A DNA stretch of 64,000 nucleotides from Blepharisma stoltei (taxonomy: Eukaryota; Ciliophora; Heterotrichea; Heterotrichida; Blepharismidae), in NCBI GenBank assembly GCA_914767885.1, contig CAJZBQ010000001.1, positions 558,001-622,000 on the forward strand, read 5' to 3'. Under the pieces are notes generated by a model. The model did not search any database. It saw only the letters and a list, made by a program, of their open reading frames with translations, and was not told where the DNA came from. Made by a program: the position numbers and the translations under genes. This document shows, piece after piece, positions 52,330 to 63,466 of this stretch. Within the stretch, counting starts at the first letter, position 1; each line of letters starts with the position of its first letter.

Positions 52330-54110
52330 GTCTTCTTACTTGAGGTCCAGCTACATCAACAGCTCTCAACCACAGTAGGTGAGCCGCCTAACCGTCGAAC
52401 CGTTAAAGTTAATAAGCCCTTCCAGACTTCTTTAGTTAATGTCAACCTCATCATTGACTTCTTCTCTACAAGCCGAGACTCTCAAGAAGCTTTGACTTCT
52501 CTCACTAAACTCGGATTATAGGTCCATCCTATTTGAACAGGTGCTAGGACCTATCCCTAACTGAAATTTTTAATATTGTGTATTTGAGTTAATATAATTA
52601 AAATATGGCGTCTTCGACTGGGCATGGCCTCCCGGCCATGCAGCCTCGACACATATTTTAATTATATCCGGCAAGGTTTTTTACCAATCCAGAAATAGAC
52701 AGCAATGCTAGGTAAGCAATTCTGGTAATGTGCAGAGCCTAGCTCAGCCCAATTTGAGGGTTGGGTTTTTACCTCGAGGGAAAGGAGGGTTTGGATTTGG
52801 AAAGGGCAAGCTCAGCTAAGTCTGCAGGTAATACCCAGACCAATCGGGCAACTGCCTAGCGTGAAGCCGGGCGTTACGTCCCAGGATCTAGACTTTTCCT
52901 TTTTGCCGAGAGGTCGAACAGAAATTCCATTTTTTGTAATTTTTGAATGGCCAACCTCGTGACCCATGCAGCAGCCGCAGAAGTCCATAGTCCGCCCACT
53001 CAACACTGGGCCCGAAAGGGAAGGAGGAGACGTTCGAAGTAGAATCCCACACTTCAGAGGTGCCATGGCATCAGGCGCTGAAGGAGAAGAAAGGCAGTGT
53101 CAGAGCCGAAACACTTGCCCGGCGAAACATTGTCCCAATTCAAGCAAGGCGAAGAAGAAGACGGCGCAAAGCGCATGAACCACCCGTGTGGGTAGGTCCT
53201 TGGTGACTGCGTAACCAATATGGCAGACGCCTCCCTGTAATAATGCTAATGTTAATGTGTATTTGAGTTAATAAAATATGATTGATCTGACAAATTAAAC
53301 TGAAATGGCATTTCTGAACACTTAATATCAGGTCCAGAGAGAGACAAAATAGTAAACTGAAACCCTACCTTTACAAATAAATTAGTTCAAAGCGGATTTT
53401 ATAATAAGACGATTTTTGATATCTTGCTTAACGGAAAGCTCATGAGATATAACGATCCATTTTATGGGCCCGAACATCTTTCATGTCTAGCAGATATAAA
53501 GCCAATGATGAGGCATAACGACAATGGAAATGCCATCGCTAAAAATTTAATTGATGTAGCAACAATGAAAATGATTACCTTTAGAAACAATATTTCCACG
53601 ATAAAATGATTATATGGGATTATGAACTTTAAATCACTTGAATCAGAAATCGAAAGGCATTACCTAAATTCTAAAGAATTTGAAATAAAAGAGCTCACAT
53701 TTAAGCATATTTTAGTTGAAAATTATATAGCCTTAAACTGCTCATATTTAAAGCCAGACCTTGATTTGCAACATTGTTTTGACTTTTTAAGCTATTTTGG
53801 ATTCAATAGAGGCTTACTTAGTTCATATAAATTACTGTTTGAGAAGGGGGGTTTTGAAGTAAAAGAAAATGAGTTTGTTAATAATATCTGGGTTCCTCTT
53901 TATTTAGTGAAGAAAAGAATTGCTTTATGGCCTGTTTCCAATAAAATTTGGTTTTACGGCACAAATGTATTGAGAGGAGAGTTCTGTATGCATAAACAGC
54001 ATATCAAGCAAATGTGTGAAAATGTGGCTTTTCTACCTCAGTATGAAGAAAATATGGAAAATGCTGATCCCAATGAAATTTTAAAGAAGTTCAAGCTGAG
54101 AATAGAATAA
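52330..54110 (+). CDS. Helical protein without resolved start; contains an IES that hosts a SINE; perhaps the 3' part of the preceding gene
   Basis: The first open part (52330-52518) reads L-H-Q-Q-L-S-T-T-V-G-E-P-P-N and L-V-N-V-N-L-I-I-D-F-F-S, protein-like but lacking ATG. A TA-bounded 752-bp segment joins it in frame (K-L-G-L|I-K-Y-D-W-S-D) to a long frame ending at 54110 with G-P-E-R-D-K-I-V-N-W-N-P and F-D-F-L-S-Y-F-G-F-N-R. That end looks globular and helical. Only a one-base frame offset separates it from the upstream mitochondrial-type gene, 17 bp away, so both may be one gene; no 15-16 nt intron closes the gap cleanly. Function unknown. Confidence 0.45.
52519..53270. other. IES containing a SINE
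   Basis: TA at 52517-52518 and 53269-53270. Without the SINE and one target duplication only about 73 bp would remain, a typical IES size; so a small IES seems to have received a retroelement. Confidence 0.55.
52595..53255 (+). mobile_element. SINE-like retroelement, copy 5, with 18-bp target duplication and 5' hairpin
   Basis: 661 bp, flanked by tgtgtatttgagttaata at 52577-52594 and 53256-53273. The first ~85 bp fold into a stem: taattaaaatatggcg.. pairs with ..atattttaatta, and inside it gcatggcc pairs with ggccatgc. It ends taatgctaatgttaat. Shares many blocks with copy 1. Confidence 0.78.
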
Positions 54111-54141
54111 GTAAACTATTATTAGATATTAAATTTTTGTG

Positions 54142-57100
54142 TTAGTCATGAACTTTCATTTCTTTCATAAGAATTGATTTTGTGATAGGTTGTTTTGATT
54201 GTTTATCTTTTTTCAATTTTTTGTAAAAACAAATAACTGCTATTGCAATTAATAAGATTGCAAGTACCGCAAAAGTAAAAATTCATCATGCATAATCACC
54301 TTCTTCTACTGGCTCTTGTCTTTTTATCTTTAAAAGAGTTGAACGTATTGATCCATTTTCGTTATTTACTGTGACAAAAATATCAAAAGCATTACTTCCT
54401 CATTCATTAATCATAGAATAATATTGATTTTTACTCAACTTTTTAATAGTAAGTACACTTGGGTTGATCCGAAAAGTTTTGAAATTGTCATTAACACTTT
54501 CAAGTGCGATAAATGTATTTGCATTAATAAATATAACTCTACCAAGATAGTTCATTGAATGAATATTTGATATACTAGGCTATATAAAACATATAAAAAA
54601 TTATTAATTATAAATTTTTTTATTTTCTATGAAAATTACCATAAGCAGCATTAATATAAATGCTTAATTTGATTCAAAAATAATAGATAAACATTTGAGA
54701 CTATTGAGGAGACTTTGCTTGTATTTAAATCTCAAACCCTTATATAGTTGCTATCGCTGAGCATCTTTAAAAATGAGACAACGTACTGTAGGTTATCAGA
54801 GCATATAAGCTCACTTACTTGAGTAATAAATTCAATAAAAACAGAGCTATAAGAATTATATAAAGCCTCGAGATTTAGTTCAGTGAAATTACTGATTAAA
54901 TATTTTTTCAAGTTGCTCTCCTCATCAATAGTAAAAAGAAAATCTCCACATATACCTAGCGTGCCAATGTAGTTTAATTCATTTTCAATTTTTATATTTT
55001 TTATGACTTTGGATGAGTTTCTTTGGCTAGTCTCAACTATTTTAATATTTGAGGGATGCTCTCCAAAATATCAATATACTTGATCGTCATTTTTTACCTT
55101 AAAGTCCATGAAATACGGAGAAAATGATACCAGAGATAAAGTAAAAAAATTAATTTTCTCAGTAAGAGTTAAAGTCAATTCAGTTATGTCCCAAATTCCT
55201 CTTACTCTTATTAAGTTTTTATTTTCGATACTTATTGAATCATAATCATTTTTAAATAGAGTCATTATTTCAAATAATGAGTCGTTAATTGTTGCAAGTT
55301 TAAGGTGAAAAATATCATAGTCAATAGGCATTTCTTTTAGTCTAATAATTTTGAAATTTATTGTGTCTAATTCAAAAATTATTAATGAGTAAAGTGAATA
55401 TTTGTTGATGGATATCCAGCCAGATTGGGGTATTTCTTCTTCAAAAGTGTAAATGCATGATACCGAAATAAGTAATAGCCCATTTTTCATGTATTTAAAA
55501 TTATCCATATGCTTGCAAATGGGATTTTGATACTTAATTTCTTCATACATGTTAAAGAACAAACTGACGTTTTTTTATAATTAATCTTAATTGTGTTTTT
55601 TAAACATTTTATTAAAGAGTATTGTCCTTAAAATATTTTTATAAAATCCTACCAGATTGACTTTGTTTTCGTTTTATTCACTTTAATAATTCTCTATTTT
55701 ACGCTTATTTGAAAAAACAAAAAATGTTCTTTATTAAATATTTGAAATTAGTATATTTATCAATTTTTATATTTCATGAGGCTACATAGTTCGCTGAATT
55801 TATCACCGTAAACCCTTCATCTGATAAAATTATTGAAAAGTTTGTATTCGGGATCATCATATAGTCATAGATAATGAGTCCATCTTTTGTATGATATTCA
55901 CTAATTTTTTCTACTCTCTCTGCTATTTCAGCTGGACTTATCATTTTATTTTGATTTTTTTCGTCGAGTCCATTTATATTTAAAGAAAAATTCAAATTTT
56001 GCCCAAAAAATACTTGACTTAAGTCAACCTCAAAGGTTTCATCATAGCTTATTTCATTCGGTATTTGCCAATATGTAGATTTAAAGCGAGGATAAAATCC
56101 ATTGGAATTTAAATTCAATGGTACGTCAATTGTTTTAATATCAAATTCATTATATGCAATTATTGATATCAATATCGAATACTCGCTCTCACAAAAAAAG
56201 TGGAATTTTACCTATATTTTGTTCCAATTTAAAAGGGGGGGGGCGTCAGTTAATAAGTGCGGTTGGACTGCTGTAATCATAACTTTGCCAACAGTTTTGC
56301 ATTTATATAAATTGTTTTCAGAATTGTTTTCACATGCCACTTGGTACATATCATACATTTTTTGGCCCTCTTGTTCATAGGCTATGCATATTGTATTTGG
56401 CCAATATTGTATATCAATAGAAATGACATCTGATTTTCCAAGTTTTTTAATAAAAAATAGTGAATTTAAGGTAGGTTCAGAGAAATCATATATCAGTAAA
56501 TAATCAGCAATATGAAGATAAAGTAAATTATAAGTTGCACATGCTTGGATGACATTTCCTGTAATAAAAGTTTTTAAAGTTTTATTAAGAGTTGTTGGAT
56601 ATGTATAAATATCAACAGATTCTTGGTTGATTAAATATATGAAAGTTTCTGAAGCAACAATTTTTTGAAAATGTTTTAGTAATTTTACAAGACTAATATA
56701 ATAAGTTGCATCAACTATATATATATCTGTAATCGATATTATAATAATTTCATTTTCTTGATTAAGAATATAGATATAGTGTCATTTAAAAAATGTGATA
56801 TCTGTAATATTTCATGGCTTTTCATGAATTAATGAGGCATCAAATGAGGCAAACTTTACTATTTGAATTTCGTTGCAATAATATAAGTTTACTTGACTGG
56901 AATTAGCACATAGAAATAAATTATTTCAAGATTTGAAGAATAAGCACTCTATATCTGATATAAAGCTATCAAAAGTCAGAAATTCACCATTTATAGCTAA
57001 AATGCTGTACTGTTTTATCGAAGGCTCAAAATATATAATTTGATAGTTATAGCAAGTCAAAACTTTCTTGGGATTTTTTATATTTATTGCAAATTCTCTA

Positions 57101-58794
57101 AAATTTCTAATTAGACCAAAAATGGACTCATCATAAAAATAAATTTCCCATCCATTTTCAATTTGGACATCTCTAACACTGCTAGAAATAGTTTTTGTCT
57201 CAAGGTAGTGCAATTTTTCAATTGGATATGCTTCAATAGTAAGATAGTCTACGTATGGCTCTTTAACAATAAAATTCAGATTTTGGCCTGAAAAATAATC
57301 GGTTGGATAAAGATAAATTGATCTATTATTTCTTCATTCATAAAGAGAAAAATTTATAGGCACTACAGAGCTAGGCTTGTACTCATTAATATAATAAATC
57401 TCTTTTGAATTCTCAGGAAGAGAAATTACATTCATAGTAGATGATAATGACGACATCTTTGATGATAGCTCTGTTGCTTCAATATTAAGAGTATGGTTTG
57501 AATCTCCCCAAATTGTTAGTGTCCATTCTTCAATGACCATAAGAAATATTCTTATTCCATCTTTATCTCTCCTTACGTAATATATATTCTTAGTTATCTG
57601 ATCTTCAAAAATACCAACTGTTCCATGCATTTCAAAATCTTTTCCAATTTTTTCTTTTAAATCAATATCTGATAATCTATATTTTGAAGTAGAGCCAGAT
57701 ATTATTGATAAGATTGATGAAGCCTGAGCAATATAGTATTCTTTGGTTTGTTGAAATAAACTAAAAGACAAATATTTTCCATGAATTTCTATATTTGGTA
57801 TCATTTCAATTATTCGACTTGGGCTTTCCACAATAAAAATTCCTGCTTTTGTGTTTATATATATATACTTATTTTTAGATTCAATGGCAATTCATGGTAC
57901 AATAAAAGGGCTTAAATATTCTAGGCTGATAAATCCTTGCTCTCTGAAAAGCCCATCTTTCAATAATAATCTTTTAAAAAATATTATCCCTATGTTGGCA
58001 TCAATAACGGTAAAAAATCAATTTTCTCTCATTAAAACGTCTAAAACCTTCATATTTTTGTCTGGGAAAAGTCTGTATTTGTTTATCTTTTGTAAAAGTA
58101 TAGGGTTATATATTTTTTCAATATTATAAATGTTGAGAGTATTGACATTATCTATTTCAAAATAAATAGGCAAGCAATATGCTATAGATCCAGAGCCTAT
58201 TATGATTTTTGAGGAATATGTTATTTCACTTATATTTACTCATAATGGATATTCATTTATAAGATTTACCAGGTTAAGCACATAAATATCATTCCTTCAT
58301 ATCAATTTTTCATCAAAATTCTCTTGCTGCCTGACATGTATTAGCAGATAGTAAAAAATATATGAAGGTGTAATCAATCTAATGTCCTCTATATATGTGT
58401 TCTTGTACTGATTTTCGATTTTATAATTGTATACCACAGTATAATTTTGGAAAAGAAATGAAAATTTGTAAATAATTATTTCATTTTGGAAAAAATCTGC
58501 TATTAACTCATCACCGTTTTGATTTCATATTAAAAATTGCTTATCTTGAGCTTTATATGTTTGATTTAAATTCGGAATAAAAGCAAAAAGCTGCAAGTCA
58601 AATTTGCTATTCAATTCTGGTTTTTTATTTAATGTGTTTGAACCAGAAAGTGAGAAAGTTAAATTATTTCCTTCAAAATAACGTGATAGTGGGAACTCTA
58701 CAAATTCTCCATTTGTCAAATATATATCTCCAAAGTTTTCCAAAAGATTCAATGATGAAGCCAAGGATCAAAGGAGTCAATAAATTTTCCACAT
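54142..58794 (-). CDS. Giant type I membrane protein with repeated cadherin-like (dystroglycan-type) domains, first of a tandem pair
   Basis: After removal of three candidate IESs the protein is 1428 residues, an exact codon multiple. Signal peptide from M-W-K-I-Y-W-L-L-W-S-L-A-S-S, then three units with the motif Y-F-x-G-x-N-L-x-F (R-Y-F-E-G-N-N-L-T-F; D-Y-F-S-G-Q-N-L-N-F; V-F-F-G-Q-N-L-N-F) spaced by ~450 residues, between long beta-rich stretches without known motif. A TM helix (W-W-I-F-T-F-A-V-L-A-I-L-L-I-A) and a basic tail (K-K-L-K-K-D-K-Q-S-K) close the protein. Many TGA-Trp. A longer start at 58854 is possible but the chosen ATG matches the paralogue. Surface adhesion or recognition is an inference. 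Confidence 0.72.
54573..54703. other. IES in the giant membrane-protein gene
   Basis: 131 bp, TA-bounded, with a partial direct repeat at the ends (TAgtctcaaat / TAtcaaat). Removal gives tcc-tca-aTA-tca-aat on the minus strand and links a stop-terminated segment to the TM-containing C terminus. Confidence 0.7.
55579..55771. other. IES in the giant membrane-protein gene
   Basis: 193 bp between TA 55577-55578 and 55770-55771, extremely AT-rich. Removal gives tca-tga-aaT-Aaa-aaa-aac, in frame with the downstream segment, and matches the continuous paralogue at 59369-63341. Confidence 0.72.
56211..56252. other. Candidate 42-bp IES (or frameshift) in the giant membrane-protein gene
   Basis: TA at 56209-56210 and 56251-56252. 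It contains a G9 run and 'ttgttccaatttaaaa', echoing eroded MITE termini at 23490. TA-to-TA removal restores the frame (cac-tta-tTA-aaa-ttc). An alternative is homopolymer miscounting in the G9 and A7 runs. Confidence 0.5.
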
Positions 58795-58919
58795 TAAAAT
58801 TATAAAATCAACAAAAATGATTTTTCGAAAAAATCCTAATAAAATTTTTATCATATATCGCTCTCAGCATTATTTAATTAATAATCTAATAAATTAGAAA
58901 ATTATTTTTAAGATTTATA

Positions 58920-59361
58920 TACTAATTGACCAAGAATAGCCCACTAAGGAGCCATTCTTGGTCTGCCAAAAAAAATTTTGACAAAAGATCCTAATCTGCC
59001 ATTACCACTGAGTTTTGGTGTTTCCAAAAATTTTTTTGGGCAAGCCAAATGCAATAAAAAAAATTGTTCTTTTGCGATGATGCATTTGGCTTGTCAAAAA
59101 AATTTGGCAACATCAAAATTCAGTGGTAATGGCAGAAAAGATCCTAATCTGCCATTACCACTGAGTTTTGGTGTTTCCGAATTTTTTTGACAAGCCAAAT
59201 GCATCATCGCAAAAGAAAAATTTTTTTTATTGCATTTGGCTTGCCCAAAAAATTTGGAAACACCAACACTCAGTGGTAATGGCAGATTAGGATTTTTTGT
59301 CAAAATTCTTTCTGGCAGACCAAGAATGGCTCCATAGTGGGCTATTCTTGGTCAATTAGTA
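58920..59361. mobile_element. Long palindromic MITE (CTAATTGACCAAGAATAGCC family), copy 2
   Basis: 442 bp, TA-flanked, homologous to 8860-9268 along its length, with the same arms and small indels. It sits between the two giant membrane-protein genes, 8 bp from the stop codon of the right one. Confidence 0.87.
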
Positions 59362-59368
59362 TAACTCT

Positions 59369-62300
59369 TTATTTTAATCTAAATGAATTAGTTTTCTCCT
59401 TCTTTTCTATAGGCATCCTTCTAAAACTTATGACTGTAGAATTGGCTTGGCTATCTTTATTTTTAGCTGTCAAAAAAACATCAAATGCATTTGTTCCTCA
59501 TTCTTCAATCATTTCATTATATTCACTTTCATTTAATTTTGGAATGTATAGCATAATAGGATTTATTTGAATAGCCAAAAATTTATGTTTACGAACAACA
59601 AAAAAAGTGTTTAAATTCATAAATTTCACCTCATTTATTTCTGAAAGCACAGCATCATTATTTATCTCAATATCGTGCACGTGAGAAGAAGAAGGATCTG
59701 CTGAAGTATCAATTATTCGAACTGATAAACCTATGCCATTAAATAAGTATAAAGCTACATATTTTCCATCTGCTGAGCAAGCTACTCTTGAATATGATGA
59801 AGTTAATATATGGTTTAAATAGTATTCCTCTATTAATGCTAACTCAGAATAGTTTTTTATTGAGTATTTTTTGAGGGATTCATCAGCGATATATAAATAG
59901 TTACCACAAACTCCTATTGAGGTAAAAAATTTTAACGATTTTATAGGAAATCCTGTGATAATTTCTAAATTATTTTCATGTGCTTTTAAAACTCTTAAGC
60001 CGTATGCCACGTCTAGTATATATCAATAAGCTGTTTGTGAATCCGCAGCAATTCCATCAAAAATGCATGAACGAAAGCTAGGTAATTTTAAGGAGGCAGA
60101 GCTGATTATTTCTACTTGTTGGAGCTTTATATCTCCCAATATTCATGAGCCTCGAAATCTTAATATTTTCTTTTCGAAATTTATATTTGTGTAAGACTCT
60201 GACACCAAAATTTCGAAATTTGTATTATCTAAAGTAAGAGTTTTTAAGTTTACTGGGCGATATCCTAAAGGGAGCGATTTATATGATTTTATTGCAAATA
60301 AACTATAGTCAAATTCCCATAAGATTAATAGTTTTTTCATACTAAATATGCCAGTATCATTAAGTGAATAAACTTTATGCTCACAAGTTGTCACAATAAG
60401 CGTATGAGAGTTTTTAGTATGCTCAAAATTGTCAATCAAACTACATTTTAAGCTATCAGCATTAAAAATTTCTGATAGATTAAGAGAAATGCCTTCGCTA
60501 TTATTTTTCGTAATTTGCGTAAGAATTAAAGCTCCATCTGATGTAATGACTTGGATATCAGCTCCAGATATCAGAATATAGTGACACAAGATACCAGAAG
60601 AATTATAATGCCCAGTAATTTCAGTCCTTTTGTTTACATAAGCTGGAGCTAGAATTCCATTTTGATTATCGACATATCTATCATTTACATTAAGAGCCAT
60701 CTCAATCTCTTGTCCATTAAAAAGATTACTTAAATCGATTTCATAGTGATCATTATAATCAATCTCTTTTTTAATGCTTAACTGGCTGTTTTCATTATAT
60801 CAAATAAAAGCTCCATTTACAATTAAATTCAGATTTAAATCAATACTTGACTTAGAGTATTCATTATATGCTATAACCGAAAAATCTTCTTGGTAAATCT
60901 GATCAATCAATTTTTCAGGAGATTTAGCTGAAATTGATACTTTAGCCGATTGCTTTTGAATATCAAAGATTCTATACATTTCATAATACTTTTCTTCACA
61001 AGCAGGATAATATATCATAAATTCAAAAGCCAAATTAAATAAATTAGCTTTGCTAGTATCTATAGTTGAAAAGTAGCTGTTTTTTTCTAATTTCATCTCT
61101 AAAAATAAAGCATTATGAACGGGCATATCGATATTGTAAATAAGTAGTGTTTCATCAAACTGTATATAAAGATAATTATTAGCTAAAGAGGTATGCAATA
61201 CATTCAAATTTTTTTCGCATTGAAAGGTTTTCACATAATTCAAAGGATAATCAAAAACATTTACAGTCCCATTTTTTCTAACCATATATTAAAGACTTTT
61301 GAAAAGATTTTGGATAAATAAAAATTTCATTTAAATTCCATTGAAATCCTTCTTTGAAGTTTTCTCCTGCTAAAGTAATTCATTTTTTAGAGCTGTAGTC
61401 TAAAGCTAAATAAATATCAATTCGCTTTCGATCAGAACATACAAAAAACATGAAATTAATATCATGCTTAAAAATAGAGCATTCTGTTTCAGACTCCCAA
61501 GTTTCTATAGCTGAATAATCCTTTAACATATAAGATGATATCATAGGAATAGACTCTTGAGTTTTCCAATATATTCATGCATATTTCTCCGTGCTGACAA
61601 TATTGATTGGCTTGGTGATATTTCAAATTTCTTCTCTTGTTATTTCTATATAGTCTTTGTAGTAGTGAATTATTGAAGCATCTTTGTACTCGACTCATAA
61701 AGTTTCTTTAGGAACTGTAACTCTTTTATACAGCTCAACTTTATTTGGAATACTGATATTATATGAAAATAGAGCAGAATTAGAAGGTTCTATCGTGTAG
61801 CTTAAATTTGGACCTGAAAAATAAGATCTAAGCGGAAACATTATTTCTTTGCAGTGTGCATCAAAAATTAAAGAAATAGGCTCAACTATTGCTGGCCTAT
61901 AATTACTAATGGGAATTATATTTTTAGATCCAAGTGGGATTGAAAATATGTTTAGAGAATTCGATATAGAAGAATCATTTTCTTTAGCTGTTATTACAGC
62001 TTTGAAATTTGAATTTCCTGTAATTTTCAGTTTAAAAGGTTCAAAATTTAGAGAGAACTGTCTTAGCCCATCAATATCACTTCTCACGTAAAAAATTTCA
62101 TCATCAGGAAAATTATTTATAATCATTCACATGCCTCTGGGATTATAAGTATTCCCAATTAAATTATCTATGTTTATATCTATTAGCGTTTCCAGTGGGC
62201 TGTTTATATCTATAATCGATAAAATAGATTCGTTTTTATGGACATAGCTTGCCATAAAATAATCATCATATAATTGAGAAAACAATGTCTCATATTTTAT

Positions 62301-63341
62301 TTCATTATTTTCTCTGTTTGGAATTCATCTTTTTACGTCTCCTCCCATATGAATTAAAATACTACCTAGGCTGGTCCGAATATTTATTAGCTCTACTGGC
62401 ATATATTTTCCACTCAAAAATCACATTGAAATTAAATCTCCATAAGATCTAAGGTCAACAAAGTAGTTTTCTCTTAATTTGCGTGGAAAAATATTAGCAT
62501 ACGTCAACAATCCAATATTTTCATCGAGAACATATATCTGAATCATTTTGTGCAAAATGCCTTTAACTGATAATTGCTGATCTGGAGAACTAAAGCCAAA
62601 GTGCTTTGTGATGTTGAAACAATTAATTGGGTGATAAGGATACGTGAAATCATAAAAGTAAATTGTATTTGGAATATTTTCGTTAAGAAATTCGGCATAA
62701 AGAGAAATTTCCAGAGAACTTTCTCCATTGCTCATAACAATTTTTGAAGCATAAGTTAAAGGGCTTAACTCGAGCAGGATAGGCTCTTCAATTTCTAAAG
62801 CATTTGTGGCTTTTAAGATATAAAAATCATTCCTCCATTTTAAACTTTTATCTATATTTTCTTGCTGCCGAATATATATGAGAAAAATCAGCTCATTTTC
62901 ACTTTTGATATTTTGAACATTTTCTATAGTTGGGCTAAGAAATTGAGTTTGAATTTTTGCTGCATAGATTAAGGTAATATTTCTTTCGCCATGTGGAATT
63001 TGATATATATAAATATAATTTTGATAGAAACTACAGAAAACTAAAGAAGTTTTCAAATTCCAAGACTTGTAAGATTGGTCTGCCAAATTGAAAGAATCAT
63101 TGCTAGCTTGAAATTTAAAAGGTAGAAAAGAAAGCAATTTAAAGTTGATATCACCTTTAATTGAAATTTCGTCTTCTTTACCGTCTGTTTCAGAGATCTG
63201 ATAAGTTAGATTATTCCCGAAAAAATAATCAGATAACTTAAGCTCATAAGTTTCGCCTTCAGCCAGATAGAGATCGCCAATATTTTCTTCAAGGTATATA
63301 CCTCGTACCAGTCAGAAAAGAGATAAGATATAAATCATCAT
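59369..63341 (-). CDS. Giant secreted protein with repeated cadherin-like domains, second of the tandem pair, no TM anchor
   Basis: The protein has about 1317 residues and is paralogous to its neighbour throughout (shared E-N-I/F-G-D-L/I-Y-L, Q-E-N-I-D-K-S-L-K-W-R-N-D-F-Y, E-E-W-G-T-N-A-F-D-V-F-L-T). Signal peptide M-M-I-Y-I-L-S-L-F-W-L-V. Domain motifs D-Y-F-F-G-N-N-L-T-Y, S-Y-F-S-G-P-N-L-S-Y and a weaker L-F-N-G-Q-E-I-E-M. It stops soon after the region where the paralogue enters its TM segment, so it should be soluble or depend on its partner. The frame needs a 19-nt GT-AG removal (61275-61293) or a small indel at one place. Otherwise intact. Confidence 0.72.
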
Positions 63342-63466
63342 TTTCTTCACCAGCAATAATTATATTAAATAAAAGACAAAATTAAAAAATCTGATTAACT
63401 GGTCTTGAAAAAACTACAAAAACTTATATTAAAATGTAAATATTAATATATCAGCAAAATTTTCTC

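Noticed and set aside
52330-52521. tRNA- or 5S-like signal around ggttcgacgg (minus strand)
   Set aside because: A box-B-like string is present but no cloverleaf or A box can be drawn; the plus strand reads as a protein-like frame instead.
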